Shown: positions 1 through 9,060 of the stretch, in pieces
Layout of the letters: every line of letters begins with the position of its first letter
Position numbering within the stretch: the first letter of the stretch is position 1
DNA from: Magnetospirillum molischianum DSM 120
Lineage (GTDB): Bacteria > Pseudomonadota > Alphaproteobacteria > Rhodospirillales > Magnetospirillaceae
DNA length: 58,133 nt
Direction of reading: 5' to 3'
NCBI RefSeq assembly: GCF_000294655.1
Contig: NZ_CAHP01000010.1
Location: forward strand, 45,518 to 103,650
Position numbers and translations under genes: made by a program
Notes under the pieces: generated by a model
What the model saw: the letters and a program-made list of their open reading frames with translations, nothing else
Databases searched by the model: none
Told to the model about the DNA's origin: nothing

Positions 1-174
1 GGCATCGTCGGTAGCATTGGCCTTCGGCCAGCCGCCTTCAATGTAATCAATACCAATTCGGTCAAGCTCACGAGCAATCCGCACCTTGTCGGTGGCGGAG
101 AAGTCAACGCCTTGGGTCTGCGCGCCGTCGCGCAGGGTGGTGTCATAGACATAGACGCGGTTGCTGGTGATCAT
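1..174 (-). CDS. cimA: (R)-citramalate synthase, N-terminal fragment
   Basis: This is the first ~58 codons of a gene that runs off the left edge. The translation begins [20 protein letters not shown] and continues with [10 protein letters not shown] and [21 protein letters not shown] is the metal-binding N-terminal motif of the HMG-CoA-lyase-like acyltransferases, and the [10 protein letters not shown] and IEGGWP stretches match citramalate/2-isopropylmalate synthases of the CimA type. The enzyme condenses pyruvate with acetyl-CoA to citramalate in a threonine-independent route to isoleucine. An in-frame ATG five codons upstream (189) is possible; neither start has a strong ribosome site. Only the family assignment is firm, since the substrate-determining and C-terminal regulatory parts are missing. 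Confidence 0.8.
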   Translation of the reverse strand, partial: MITSNRVYVYDTTLRDGAQTQGVDFSATDKVRIARELDRIGIDYIEGGWPKANATDDA

Positions 175-314
175 GTCTCGCTGCTTCATGGTCGAAAAGG
201 CGCGCCCCAGGCGCGCGGGGACGAGAAGCATAGTGGATGGAGACAGCGAAGCCAACCGAAACGGGTTGGGGCGACCTTACATCGGCTTGATCAACGAAGA
301 GAGAAATCGCTGCG

Positions 315-348
315 CCGCCCGGTCGAAAGCTGGACTTCGACCGGGCGG
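315..348 (-). terminator. rpoH terminator hairpin
   Basis: A perfect 13-bp inverted repeat (CCGCCCGGTCGAA and its complement) with an 8-base loop starts 10 bases after the rpoH stop codon. The following run on the minus strand has only short T stretches, so termination may be imperfect. It also separates rpoH from cimA. Confidence 0.6.
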
Positions 349-357
349 GAAAGGGCT

Positions 358-1230
358 TTAGGCGGCGACCGGAATGAACCCGGCCTTGACCAGATCTTTG
401 ACCTTCTCGAAGGCTTTGACCTCGATCTGTCGGATACGCTCGCGCGAGACTCCATAGCGCAGCCCCAGTTCCTCAAGGGTGGCGGGATCATCACGCAGAC
501 GGCGCTCGACGAAGATTTCGCGTTCGCGCTCGGTCAACCCGTCAAGCGCCTGACTAATCAACTGACGCCCCTTGTCCAGTTCCTCGCGCCGAGCGTAGGA
601 GGTTTCCTGATTGTCGGCCTCGTCAGCCAACAAATCCTGAATCTCGGTCCCACCTTCGCCGACCTGAATGTTGAGCGAGCCGTCACGAGCCGCCATCCGG
701 CGATTCATCGAGATGACATCGCTTTCATCGACCGACAATTCGCGGGCGATCGCGGTGACGTGCTCGGGGGCCAGATCGCCGCTTTCGAGCAGGCGCAGCC
801 GCGACTTGATCCGACGCAGATTGAAGAACAGCTTCTTCTGAGCGGCCAGGGTGCCGATCTTGACCATCGACCACGAATTCAGAACGAACTCGTTCAGCGA
901 TGCCTTGATCCACCACATCGCATAGGTGGCGAGACGGAAGCCGCGATCGGGATCGAACTTCTTGACCGCACGCATCAGGCCGATATTCCCTTCGGAAATC
1001 AGATCGGCGACGGGCAGGCCGTAGTGGCGATAGCCAATCGCGATCTTCGCCACCAGACGCAGGTGCGACGTAACAAGGCGATGAGCGGCATCGGTGTCTT
1101 CATAATCGACCCAACGCCGGGCCAACATGAACTCCTCCTCGGCCTCAAGGAGCGGAAACGCGCGTATATCGCGGAGATATTTGGCCAAGCCGTCGTCGCC
1201 ATCGACAACGGGAAGAGCTGCTACCGACAT
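358..1230 (-). CDS. rpoH: RNA polymerase sigma-32 (heat-shock sigma factor)
   Basis: The 290-residue product is a full-length sigma-70-family protein. Region 2 is seen in LISEGNIGLMRAVKKFDP and the ATYAMWWIKAS segment. The diagnostic RpoH box QKKLFFNLR lies at about residues 131-139. Region 4.2 is the helix-turn-helix around YGVSRERIRQIE near the C-terminus. It directs core polymerase to heat-shock promoters. The upstream ATG at 1236 directly abuts the AGGAGG ribosome site, whereas the ATG at 1230 has a 6-base spacing, so the shorter start is chosen. A 217-base leader separates the likely promoter from the start, room for the post-transcriptional control common for this gene. Alphaproteobacteria often carry more than one rpoH; which paralogue this is cannot be told here. 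Confidence 0.95.
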   Translation of the reverse strand: MSVAALPVVDGDDGLAKYLRDIRAFPLLEAEEEFMLARRWVDYEDTDAAHRLVTSHLRLVAKIAIGYRHYGLPVADLISEGNIGLMRAVKKFDPDRGFRLATYAMWWIKASLNEFVLNSWSMVKIGTLAAQKKLFFNLRRIKSRLRLLESGDLAPEHVTAIARELSVDESDVISMNRRMAARDGSLNIQVGEGGTEIQDLLADEADNQETSYARREELDKGRQLISQALDGLTEREREIFVERRLRDDPATLEELGLRYGVSRERIRQIEVKAFEKVKDLVKAGFIPVAA

Positions 1231-1446
1231 GATCATCCTCCTGGATTTCTGTCATCGTCTGGTCCCGCGCCAGTCAAAGGCGGCGGGCAATGGCGGAAAG
1301 GTGAAGAGGCAATCAGTCGCGGCTCGGGCACATCATGGTCATCATGTCATATCCTCCCAAGAGCAACATGACCCCGGACCCGTCGAAAGCGACAGCATCC
1401 CTGCCTCGACGGTTCCAGTCGGCCACCGTCAAGAGCGATCCCACAC

Positions 1447-1475
1447 ATTATGCTGAACGCACCGATTGAAATCAA
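1447..1475 (-). promoter_or_regulatory. Predicted rpoH promoter
   Basis: On the minus strand TTGATT and CATAAT are separated by exactly 17 bases, a good match to a housekeeping-sigma promoter. It lies in the 472-base gap between rpoH and ndk. That gap otherwise holds only the ndk terminator and no convincing gene; a 114-codon open frame within it has no family features or ribosome site. Confidence 0.5.
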
Positions 1476-1602
1476 CAACGCCTCCCCAAGGGGGTGGAAA
1501 TACGGAGACAGCATGGCTGCCCCAAGGCGTATTTGAACGGAGGAAGATGGCAAGATCAGGGCAGGCATTAAGAAAAGTCGTGGCAAATCATCGCCGAAAC
1601 GC

Positions 1603-1634
1603 AAAACACCCCCCAGAGCAGAACTCTGGAGGGT
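1603..1634 (-). terminator. ndk terminator
   Basis: An inverted repeat with an ACCCTCCAGAG arm, a 5-base loop and a complementary arm is followed on the minus strand by GTTTTG. It lies about 70 bases past the ndk stop codon and has the form of a rho-independent terminator. Confidence 0.75.
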
Positions 1635-1702
1635 GAATGACGTCGGTTCCGGGTCGGCACACGCCTGAAAAGCGGCACCGAGACCGAACAAGTCGGATCG
1701 AC

Positions 1703-2125
1703 TTAGCCGACCAGCTCGGTTCCGGCGAAGAAGTAGGCGATCTCGATCGCGGCGTTCTCGGCGGAGTCCGAACCGTGGACCGAGTTGGCTTCAACCGACT
1801 CGGCGAAATCGGCGCGGATCGTTCCCGGAGCGGCATTGGCCGGGTTGGTGGCGCCCATGATCTCGCGGTTGCGGGCGACGGCGTTCTCGCCTTCGAGAAC
1901 CTGGACCACGACCGGGCCGGAAATCATGAAGGCAACCAGTTCGCCGAAGAACGAGCGCTCGGCATGCACCGAGTAGAACTGCTCGGCCTGCTCTTTGGTG
2001 AGGCGGATCCGCTTCTGCGCCACGAAGCGCAGGCCGGCTTCCTCGAATCGGGCGTTGATCTTGCCGGTCAGGCTGCGGCGGGTGGCGTCCGGCTTAATGA
2101 TCGACAGGGTACGTTCGATAGCCAT
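1703..2125 (-). CDS. ndk: Nucleoside diphosphate kinase
   Basis: The 140-residue protein has the standard length of bacterial Ndk. It begins [14 protein letters not shown] and holds the active-site motif NSVHGSD with the phospho-accepting histidine at residue 117. The enzyme moves the gamma-phosphate from ATP to other (d)NDPs through a phospho-histidine and so balances nucleotide pools in the cytosol. The start was placed at the conserved MAIERT; the 27 extra codons upstream show no conservation. It is transcribed away from the ABC-F gene, with about 175 bases between the two starts for divergent promoters. Confidence 0.96.
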   Translation of the reverse strand: MAIERTLSIIKPDATRRSLTGKINARFEEAGLRFVAQKRIRLTKEQAEQFYSVHAERSFFGELVAFMISGPVVVQVLEGENAVARNREIMGATNPANAAPGTIRADFAESVEANSVHGSDSAENAAIEIAYFFAGTELVG

Positions 2126-2302
2126 GAATGAGATTCCTTGGTCGGCGGTTGCTTGCGCCGCGCCTTCGTCCCCCCACGGACGAGCAGCAGCGATCCCTCT
2201 CCCCACGGCCGGCGTGGGGGAGCGGGCGCGTTATAGCGCCATCGCGCCCAGGGAGCAACGGAAGCTTTGGCCCCTGGCATCATCCGTGTTAAGCAACGCT
2301 CC

Positions 2303-4183
2303 ATGCTGCGTATCACCGATCTGACTTTCCGCTACGGCGGCCGCGCTCTGTTCGAGCAGGCTGGCGTTCACATTGCCGCAGGCCAGCGCGTTGGCCTTGT
2401 CGGGCGCAACGGCACCGGCAAATCGACCCTGTTCAAGCTGATCCTGGGCGAATTGCACCCTGATGGTGGCGACATTTCCTTGCGCGCACGCGCACGGATT
2501 GGCCGCTTGGCTCAGGAAGCGCCAGAGGGCGAAACCTGCCTGATCGACTGCGTTCTGGCCGCCGACACCGAACGCGCCACCCTGCTGGACGAAGCCGAGA
2601 CCACCACCGACGGCCACCGCATCGCCGAAATTCACGAGCGTCTGAACACTATCGACGCCCATTCCGCCCCGGCACGAGCGGCGGCGATTCTGTCCGGCCT
2701 GGGCTTTTCCGCCGAAGCGCAGATGCGCCCGGTCTCGGATTTTTCCGGCGGCTGGCGGATGCGTGTCGCCCTGGCGGCGGCGCTGTTCGCGAATCCCGAC
2801 CTGTTGCTGCTTGACGAACCGACCAACCACCTTGATCTCGAAGCAACCCTGTGGCTGCAAAACCACCTCGCCTCGTGGCCCGGCACACTGTTGGTGATCA
2901 GCCACGACCGTGAATTGCTGAACGAAGTTGCGACCCGCATCGTCCATCTCGACGGCGGCAAGTTGGTTGCCTATGGCGGCAATTACGACCAGTTCGAGGC
3001 AACCCGTCGCGCCCGGATGGAATTGCAGGCCAAAGCCTTCACCAAGCAGGCTGAACAACGCCGTAAAATTCAGGCCTTCATCGACCGATTCCGCGCCAAG
3101 GCAACCAAGGCGACCCAGGCGCAAAGCCGGGTCAAGATGCTGGAACGGATGGAGATGGTGGTTCCGGTGGTCGAGGATCGCGCCGTCAGCTTCGACTTCC
3201 CCGATCCAGAGCCGATGAGCCCGCCGATCCTGGCAATCGACGACGGCATCGCCGGGTATGGCGACAAAGCGATTCTGAAGGGCCTCGACCTGCGAATCGA
3301 CATGGACGACCGCATCGCTCTGCTGGGTGCCAACGGCAACGGAAAATCGACCCTGGCCAAGGTGCTGTCGGGACGACTGAAGCTGTTGAAAGGCAGCCTG
3401 CGCAAGCCGCCGAAGCTGCGGATCGGCTATTTCGCCCAGCATCAGACCGAAGAATTGCGCGCCGAGCGAACCGCCTTCGAGCACATGGCCGAACTGATGA
3501 AGGGCCAACTCGATTCCAAGGTCCGGGCCCAGCTTGGCCGGTTCGGCTTCGAGCAGGAGCGCGCCGACGTCAAGGTCGCCAACCTGTCCGGTGGCGAGAA
3601 GTCGCGGTTGTTGTTTGCCCTGATGAGCCGCGACGCCCCCCATCTGATGATCCTCGACGAACCAACCAACCATCTCGATATCGACGCACGCGAAGCGCTG
3701 GTGTCGGCGCTAAACGCCTATGACGGCGCGGTGGTCCTGATCAGCCACGACCCTCACCTGATCGAACTGGCCGCCGACCGTCTGTGGCTGGTCGGCGATG
3801 GCTGCGTTACCGCCTTCGACGGCGACTTGGCTGGCTACCGCCGCCTGCTGCTCGACCGTGCCCGTGAAGCGCGCCGCGAGGCCAAGCCGGAACGCGCCAC
3901 CGACGTCATCGACCGCAAGGCCGACCGCCGTGCCGCCGCCGAAGCCCGCGCCCAGCTTGCCCCCCTGCGCAAGGCGGCTCAGGCGGCGGAAAAGACCTTG
4001 GAAAACCTGCATCGCCAGCAGGCCGAAATCACCAACCAACTGGCCGACCCTCAATTGTACCAAGGCCCACCGGCCCGCCTGACCGAGTTGCGTCTGCGCG
4101 AAGCCGAGTTGGCCCGCAAGGTCGCCGCTGCCGAATCGGCTTGGCTGGAAGCCCATGAGGCGCTTGAACAAACCTCGACATAA
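2303..4183 (+). CDS. yheS: ABC-F ATPase, YheS type
   Basis: The 626-residue protein has two ABC ATPase domains and no membrane segments. Walker A motifs are GRNGTGKST (about 34-42) and GANGNGKST (about 341-349). Signatures are FSGGWRMR and LSGGEKSR, each followed by LDEPTNHLD. The inter-domain linker holds the family stretch FIDRFRAKATKATQAQS, and a charged coiled-coil tail ends the protein. The order and wording of these blocks match E. coli YheS better than Uup or EttA. ABC-F proteins act on the ribosome, binding near the E site and easing stalled peptide-bond formation. The start is placed at MLRITDLTF, where homology begins; the ribosome site is weak. Confidence 0.9.
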   Translation: MLRITDLTFRYGGRALFEQAGVHIAAGQRVGLVGRNGTGKSTLFKLILGELHPDGGDISLRARARIGRLAQEAPEGETCLIDCVLAADTERATLLDEAETTTDGHRIAEIHERLNTIDAHSAPARAAAILSGLGFSAEAQMRPVSDFSGGWRMRVALAAALFANPDLLLLDEPTNHLDLEATLWLQNHLASWPGTLLVISHDRELLNEVATRIVHLDGGKLVAYGGNYDQFEATRRARMELQAKAFTKQAEQRRKIQAFIDRFRAKATKATQAQSRVKMLERMEMVVPVVEDRAVSFDFPDPEPMSPPILAIDDGIAGYGDKAILKGLDLRIDMDDRIALLGANGNGKSTLAKVLSGRLKLLKGSLRKPPKLRIGYFAQHQTEELRAERTAFEHMAELMKGQLDSKVRAQLGRFGFEQERADVKVANLSGGEKSRLLFALMSRDAPHLMILDEPTNHLDIDAREALVSALNAYDGAVVLISHDPHLIELAADRLWLVGDGCVTAFDGDLAGYRRLLLDRAREARREAKPERATDVIDRKADRRAAAEARAQLAPLRKAAQAAEKTLENLHRQQAEITNQLADPQLYQGPPARLTELRLREAELARKVAAAESAWLEAHEALEQTST

Positions 4184-4251
4184 GTCTAGGGCTTCCCCTG
4201 CCCTTGCCAGAGGTATAGAATCTATTTCGAGGTGCAACCAAGGGGGCAGCG

Positions 4252-5985
4252 GTGAGTGAAGTCAAGCCGAATTCCCCACGACCATCATCAGCGAAGCAAG
4301 CCCGCCCTCCTGACGAACTGAGGGTTATTCTTCGCCTTTTGGTCATGCTGGTGGTCCTCTTGATGATCGTCGGCTCGGCTGGCTTTTCAGTTCACCTTCG
4401 GCAAGCCGCAATTGAAGATGCCGAGTCAAATACCGTCGGCGTCGCCCGGTTGCTGGACGAAACTCTAACCCGCACGCTCGGCACCACCGACATGTTGCTA
4501 CGGCGGATGGCCGAAATTGCCCGCGCCCATCATCACGGCCGAATTTCCGCCGAGCAGCAACGAACTGAACTGGGTGATCTCCAGGCCAGCCTGCCGGAAC
4601 GCGGCAGCATTGTCGTGATCGACGCCCAGGGCAATACCGTCGCCGCGCAGGTTCCATCGACTCTTGGAACGACAGTCAATCTGTCCGACCGGCCGTGGTT
4701 CAAGGCCCACGCCGAGGGAACCGAACTGGTCGTCGCGCCGATGGTCTTCGCCCGCTACAGCAATAATCTGATCTTCACCGTCAGCCGCCGGGTCTCGGAC
4801 GATCAGGGCAACTTCATCGGCGTCGTTGCCTGCGGTATCCACGCCATCTACTTCACCAATTTCTATAACAGCCTGGTCCTGGGGCAGGACGGCGTGATCG
4901 CTGCCGCCAGCACCGAGGGGCTGATCCTGCGTCAGCCCAACCCGGAACTTTACGTCGGTCGATCGGTTCAGAGCGGGCCGATTTTCGAGGCCGCAGTAAA
5001 CAAGCCGGCCGGAACCGTCATCGGCCCGTCCCTGTCCGATGGAATCGACCGGATCAGTGCCTATCGCCGCTTGAAGGATTACGACATCGTGGTGGTCGCC
5101 GGCATGGCGCTCGACGAAGTGCTCGCACCGTGGTGGTCAACCGTGGGTGCCCTGCTCATCGCCCTGTTTCTGGCGGGAACCGCCGTGGCCGGGTTGGCGG
5201 TGATGGCTTTTCGCGGCATCGGGCGCGAGCAGGCGATCCTGGCCGGGCTGGAACAGCGGGTGCAAGAGCGAACCGAAGAGGCTGAACACCGCGCCGAGGA
5301 AGCCCGCCTCGCCAACGAAAGCAAGACCCGCTTTCTTGCCGCCGCCAGCCACGATCTGCGCCAACCGCTTCAGGCCGCAGGCATGTTCGCCGAAGTTTTA
5401 TCCTCCCGGATCACCGATCCCAGCACCGCCACCGTCGTCGATAAACTGCGCCGGAGCATCGAGGCAACCAACTCGCTGCTGGGGTCTCTGCTCGACGTCT
5501 CGGCCCTGGAAGCAGGCAAAATCACCCCCAATCTAAGCACGTTCCGGCTGATGCCGCTGCTGGCTGCCCTGGTTGACCAGATCGAGCCGGAAGCGACCAG
5601 CCGGGGACTGTCGATCGGCGCGGTCCCGACCGAGGCCCGGATCGTCAGCGACCCGGTCCTGCTGGAACGGTTGTTGCGCAACCTGCTGGTCAACGCCGTC
5701 CGCTACACCGAAACAGGCGGCATTCTGATCGGATGCCGCCATCGTGGCGACCATGTTGCGATCCAGGTTTGGGATACAGGCATCGGCATCCCCGCCAGCA
5801 AAGTCGCCAAAGTGTTCGACGACTTCACCCGAATCGACCGGCCAGGAACAACAGCCGATTCACGCGGCCTTGGCCTTGGTCTTGGCGTGGTGCGACGGAT
5901 GGCGGGGCTGCTCGATCATCCTCTGGAGGTCCGCACCCTCACCGGCCGGGGATCGTGTTTCGGCGTCCTGGTACCCAGAGGGTAG
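4252..5985 (+). CDS. Membrane sensor histidine kinase with extracytoplasmic Cache-like domain
   Basis: The 577-residue kinase starts at a GTG behind an AAGGGGG ribosome site. A transmembrane helix near residues 27-49 is followed by a ~240-residue periplasmic region with features of dCache sensors (DRPWFKAH, then a second lobe ending VVVAGMALDEV). A second helix lies near 300-322, then a coiled coil. The HisKA box is ASHDLRQPLQ with the phospho-acceptor at about H367. The ATPase has N box LLVNAVRYT and G boxes DTGIGIP and GLGLGLGVV. The sequence ends right after the ATPase domain, so there is no receiver domain, although HDLRQPLQ kinases are often hybrids. No regulator is adjacent, so it is an orphan. 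The ligand is unknown. Confidence 0.88.
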   Translation: MSEVKPNSPRPSSAKQARPPDELRVILRLLVMLVVLLMIVGSAGFSVHLRQAAIEDAESNTVGVARLLDETLTRTLGTTDMLLRRMAEIARAHHHGRISAEQQRTELGDLQASLPERGSIVVIDAQGNTVAAQVPSTLGTTVNLSDRPWFKAHAEGTELVVAPMVFARYSNNLIFTVSRRVSDDQGNFIGVVACGIHAIYFTNFYNSLVLGQDGVIAAASTEGLILRQPNPELYVGRSVQSGPIFEAAVNKPAGTVIGPSLSDGIDRISAYRRLKDYDIVVVAGMALDEVLAPWWSTVGALLIALFLAGTAVAGLAVMAFRGIGREQAILAGLEQRVQERTEEAEHRAEEARLANESKTRFLAAASHDLRQPLQAAGMFAEVLSSRITDPSTATVVDKLRRSIEATNSLLGSLLDVSALEAGKITPNLSTFRLMPLLAALVDQIEPEATSRGLSIGAVPTEARIVSDPVLLERLLRNLLVNAVRYTETGGILIGCRHRGDHVAIQVWDTGIGIPASKVAKVFDDFTRIDRPGTTADSRGLGLGLGVVRRMAGLLDHPLEVRTLTGRGSCFGVLVPRG

Positions 5986-6051
5986 GCGAGTCAAATTCGC
6001 GCGATGCACCGTGAGGACATCACGCGAGAACTCGCCGTCCTGGCAAACGCC

Positions 6052-6519
6052 CTAGGAACTCGTTTCGGTACTGGCCTTTTCAACCCAGCCGCCGCTTTCG
6101 CCTTGCTGGTAGTAGGTCAGAACGTGACCGGCCTCCTTCCACTGCTTCCAGCGAATCCGTGCCGCCGCCACCGCGTCGGGGTCGGTTCCGTCGAACAGAT
6201 CGAGGCAACGATCGAATTCCCCGACCGCCGCGGGCGTCACCCCGTCGCAAGCGACCAGAACCTTCGCTCCATTGGGGTTCTCTTCCTCGGCGGTTAGCCA
6301 AACCGGCTGGAGAGCGGCCTCGCCATCGCTGGCACTGCCATGCGGTAGCCACGAATCCGACTGATAGGTCCACAGGCGATCCGACAGCACCTGGACCCGT
6401 TCGGTCGAACCGGCCAGAACCACTACCCGCAGCCCCGCTGCCAGAACTTTTTCCAACAGACGCGGCAAGGCATGTTCAAGCGGCCAACGGGTGAGGTGAT
6501 AAAAGCCAATCCTGCTCAT
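6052..6519 (-). CDS. holC: DNA polymerase III chi subunit
   Basis: The 155-residue protein starts MSRIGFYHLTRWPLE and has the DPIII chi order: ALPRLLEKVLAAGLRVVVLA, then a lid region with WLPHG, then a C-terminal segment with VLTYYQQG. Chi joins the clamp-loader complex to single-strand-binding protein at the fork. The track of the first codons favours the ATG at 6519; a TTG two codons upstream is less likely. In many proteobacteria holC follows pepA; here the pepA-like genes are about 16 kb away, so that pairing is broken. Confidence 0.9.
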   Translation of the reverse strand: MSRIGFYHLTRWPLEHALPRLLEKVLAAGLRVVVLAGSTERVQVLSDRLWTYQSDSWLPHGSASDGEAALQPVWLTAEEENPNGAKVLVACDGVTPAAVGEFDRCLDLFDGTDPDAVAAARIRWKQWKEAGHVLTYYQQGESGGWVEKASTETSS

Positions 6520-6557
6520 AACCAAACACTTAGCACGACGCCTTCGGCACGGCTAGA

Positions 6558-6596
6558 ATTGGCCGCCCGTTACGGTCATCATACCGATGGGCCAAT
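6558..6596. terminator. Long inverted repeat between holC and the regulator gene
   Basis: ATTGGCC and GGCCAAT frame an inner CGGT/ACCG hairpin. It lies 185 bases past the end of the response-regulator gene and just before holC. It could end the regulator transcript, but no T-run follows. The rest of the 6526-6780 gap is AT-rich towards 6780 and shows no gene. Confidence 0.35.
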
Positions 6597-6780
6597 CCGA
6601 TGACGCTCGTTAGCACAAAACGTCGAACGGAGGTCACTCCCCCCTCTCGTCAAGGACATTACACGCCTGGACGAATCACAAACCATCCGAAATTCATGAC
6701 GACACATTCTGTCAGATAGAAATAAAACTATCAGATGCGTCACATGAACAAAACTTCACTGCTGAAAAATTAACTTTTAA

Positions 6781-7518
6781 CTACTTGATATCAACATTCA
6801 CCGCCAAGACATACCCTCCCCCACGGACTGTCTTGAGCAGGTCTGGAGATTTGGGGTCGTCCTCCATTTTCCTCCGCAAACGCCCAACCTGGACATCGAT
6901 GGTACGATCGAGAGGACCGGACACCCTCCCTCGGGCCAAGTCGAGCAACTGGTCGCGACTCAATACCTGATGCGGGTGTCTGAGAAAGGCAAGCAGGAGG
7001 TCGAACTCGCCGCTGGTCATCTCGACGAGCACACCATCGGATGACGTGAGGCGGCGGCGCTTGGCGTCCAACGTCCATCCCGAAAAGACAAAGACTTCGC
7101 CGGTTCTCCCCTCCGTGTTCACGTCTTGCGGATTGGTAGGAACTGTCGGAAAAGACGGCCCCGACCGGCGCAGAACCGCCCGGATGCGGGCAAGCAATTC
7201 CCTGGTGCTGAATGGTTTCGCGAGGTAGTCGTCAGCCCCCATTTCCAGCCCCACCACCCGGTCGATCTCGGAACCCATGGCGGTCAGCATTATGATCGGC
7301 GTGGCCGTGGTTGCGCGCAGGTGACGACAGAGGGACAGACCATCCTCGCCCGGCAGCATCAGGTCGAGGATGATCAGGTCGATAACCTCCCCCTCCAGGG
7401 CACACCGCATCGCAGTCCCATCGCCGACACTCGTCACCTGGTAGCCCTGGGCGCTCAGGGCCTGGCTCACCAGATCGCAAATTTCAGCATCGTCATCGAC
7501 GACCAGGATGCTCGTCAT
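6781..7518 (-). CDS. OmpR/CusR-type response regulator
   Basis: The 245-residue protein has an N-terminal receiver domain with acidic pocket VVDDD (7-10), phospho-acceptor D52 in LIILDLMLP, and the conserved lysine in YLAKPFS. The C-terminal winged helix includes RDQLLDLARG, RTIDVQVGRLRRKME and the terminal hairpin VRGGGYVLAV. Its ATG overlaps the kinase stop by 4 bases, so it is translated after the kinase, the reverse of the usual order. It is divergent from the RND efflux operon, which makes it the likely CusR-like activator of that operon. The linker between the two domains is somewhat long. Confidence 0.9.
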   Translation of the reverse strand: MTSILVVDDDAEICDLVSQALSAQGYQVTSVGDGTAMRCALEGEVIDLIILDLMLPGEDGLSLCRHLRATTATPIIMLTAMGSEIDRVVGLEMGADDYLAKPFSTRELLARIRAVLRRSGPSFPTVPTNPQDVNTEGRTGEVFVFSGWTLDAKRRRLTSSDGVLVEMTSGEFDLLLAFLRHPHQVLSRDQLLDLARGRVSGPLDRTIDVQVGRLRRKMEDDPKSPDLLKTVRGGGYVLAVNVDIK

Positions 7519-8888
7519 ACCTCTTTCTCCTGCGGCAAAATGACGACCACACGCATCCCTCCCCCCTGGCGATCTTCTAGATGGATGTCTCCCCCATGAG
7601 CGCGAATGATGTCACGCGCCACCGTCATCCCCAGGCCAATGCCACCCATCTGGCGATTGCGCGACCCGTCGAGACGGTAAAATGGATTGAAAACCTTTTC
7701 TCGCTCCGCGACGGGTATCCCAGCCCCCCGATCTTCGACAATCACCTCGACAGTTGAACCGATGCGCCGGGCTTGAACCTTCGCCTCGCGACCATAGCGG
7801 GCGGCATTCTCGATCAGGTTGGTGAGGGCGCGCTTCATCGCTGTCGGGCGGCAGGCACAGACCAGACGCGTGCTCCATTCAAAATCCGCGATCAGACCGA
7901 TGTCGGTAATGTCGTCGCAGATCACCGCGAGCGTCGCCGCGAGATCAATGCTCTGGGTCGCCTCGTTTACGGCTTCGTCACGGGCGAATTCCAGGCTGGA
8001 CGCCACCATCGCTTCCATTTCCGTCAAGTCATGCAACATCTTGTCTCGGCCGTCCCCCTCGGGCAGCAGATCCATCCGCAACCGCATGCGGGTGATCGGG
8101 CTTCGCAGATCGTGGCTGATCGCCGCCAGCATCTGAGTGCGATCCTCGACGAAACGGCGGATTCGATCCTGCATTTCGTTAAAGGCAGCAACGGCACGAC
8201 GGACCTCCCAAGGCCCATCCTCGGGCAGACGGGGGGCATTGACGTCTCGACCGAGGCGGTCGGCGGCGGCGGCGAAGGTCGCCAAGGGTCGGCCGACCCA
8301 ACTCGTTGCCAGGGACCCAAATACCAGAATGGCGACCATCATCGCCAAAGTGGACAAGGCCGCATGGGGCGACCACCACGAGGCGTCGCGAACCATCGTC
8401 ATCTCGAAATTGACCCAGCGCCCGTCATTTAACAGGAAAGACACCTGCATCGCCCGATCATGGGGAAACCCGGTCAACAGGTTAATCCAGAGTCCCCGAC
8501 CTTGGTCGGAAGACGTCTGGTGATGGGCGACGCGAAGACGAGAATGATCGACAGTTGCGAAATAGGGCTTGAGGGCAGCCTGCACCATTGACAGCTCGTC
8601 TTCGTCGGAATGGCGTCCCTCAACTTTCGGGTGATCCGACAACGAAATCGCTGTGATCGCACCGCCCAATTCGCCAACCAGGGCGGCCCTCTCTTGTGGC
8701 GGGGTTTTATCGAGCAGATGGGTGATGACGGCGATGTGGTCGGCGCAAAGCCGTTCACTGGTTTCGATGAGGCTATCTCGCCGGTCATTAGACAGGAAAT
8801 AGGTACCGGCGACGTGCGAGATCGTCAATCCGACCAGCAGAACGATCATGGTTCTGCCTGCGACAGAATCTGGAAGGAATGACGTCAT
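7515..8888 (-). CDS. CusS-type membrane sensor histidine kinase
   Basis: The 457-residue protein has a helix near residues 12-30, a periplasmic sensor of about 135 residues, a second helix near 165-188, a HAMP linker, a HisKA domain with ISHDLRSPITRM (histidine about 259), and an ATPase with NLIENAARYG, EDRGAGIP and IGLGMTVARDI. The layout is that of heavy-metal sensor kinases. The start MTSFLPDSV is chosen because the 15 codons upstream run into the AT-rich promoter region. Metal recognition is inferred from the divergent efflux operon; the periplasmic part has few His/Met ligands, so the ligand is uncertain. Confidence 0.88.
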   Translation of the reverse strand: MTSFLPDSVAGRTMIVLLVGLTISHVAGTYFLSNDRRDSLIETSERLCADHIAVITHLLDKTPPQERAALVGELGGAITAISLSDHPKVEGRHSDEDELSMVQAALKPYFATVDHSRLRVAHHQTSSDQGRGLWINLLTGFPHDRAMQVSFLLNDGRWVNFEMTMVRDASWWSPHAALSTLAMMVAILVFGSLATSWVGRPLATFAAAADRLGRDVNAPRLPEDGPWEVRRAVAAFNEMQDRIRRFVEDRTQMLAAISHDLRSPITRMRLRMDLLPEGDGRDKMLHDLTEMEAMVASSLEFARDEAVNEATQSIDLAATLAVICDDITDIGLIADFEWSTRLVCACRPTAMKRALTNLIENAARYGREAKVQARRIGSTVEVIVEDRGAGIPVAEREKVFNPFYRLDGSRNRQMGGIGLGMTVARDIIRAHGGDIHLEDRQGGGMRVVVILPQEKEV

Positions 8889-8975
8889 CTCACGACAGCC
8901 TCGCCGATCAGAACGGGAATGTACTTTTACCAAATACTAATCGGCAATGAAAAAACATATGTAAATAACTGTTCA

Positions 8976-8999
8976 TTACAATTTTTACAAAACTTTACA
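8976..8999. promoter_or_regulatory. TTACA direct repeats, candidate operator of the efflux operon
   Basis: TTACA occurs three times at 8976, 8985 and 8995, nearly one helical turn apart. This lies in the AT-rich gap between the kinase start (8888) and the efflux operon start (9061). OmpR-family regulators usually bind direct repeats spaced about one turn, so this is the best candidate site for the adjacent regulator. Confidence 0.4.
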
Positions 9000-9060
9000 C
9001 GTCAGATCGACGTAAATCACACAAGATAATCACCACTCTTCTCTGCTTCTGGATCAAAAG

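Noticed and set aside
112-1371. 419-codon open frame on the plus strand over rpoH
   Set aside because: It is the antisense of rpoH; the minus-strand product has all sigma-32 motifs, this one has none.
1347-1691. 114-codon minus-strand frame between rpoH and ndk
   Set aside because: It has no ribosome site or family features, and it covers the ndk terminator and the rpoH promoter.
2231-3673. 480-codon minus-strand frame over the ABC-F gene
   Set aside because: It is a shadow of a clear YheS-type ATPase and is low in protein-like pattern.
6690-6780. Operator repeats (TCAGAT twice, GATAG/CTATC) past the response regulator
   Set aside because: The stretch is AT-rich and lies downstream of the gene, so short matches are expected by chance.
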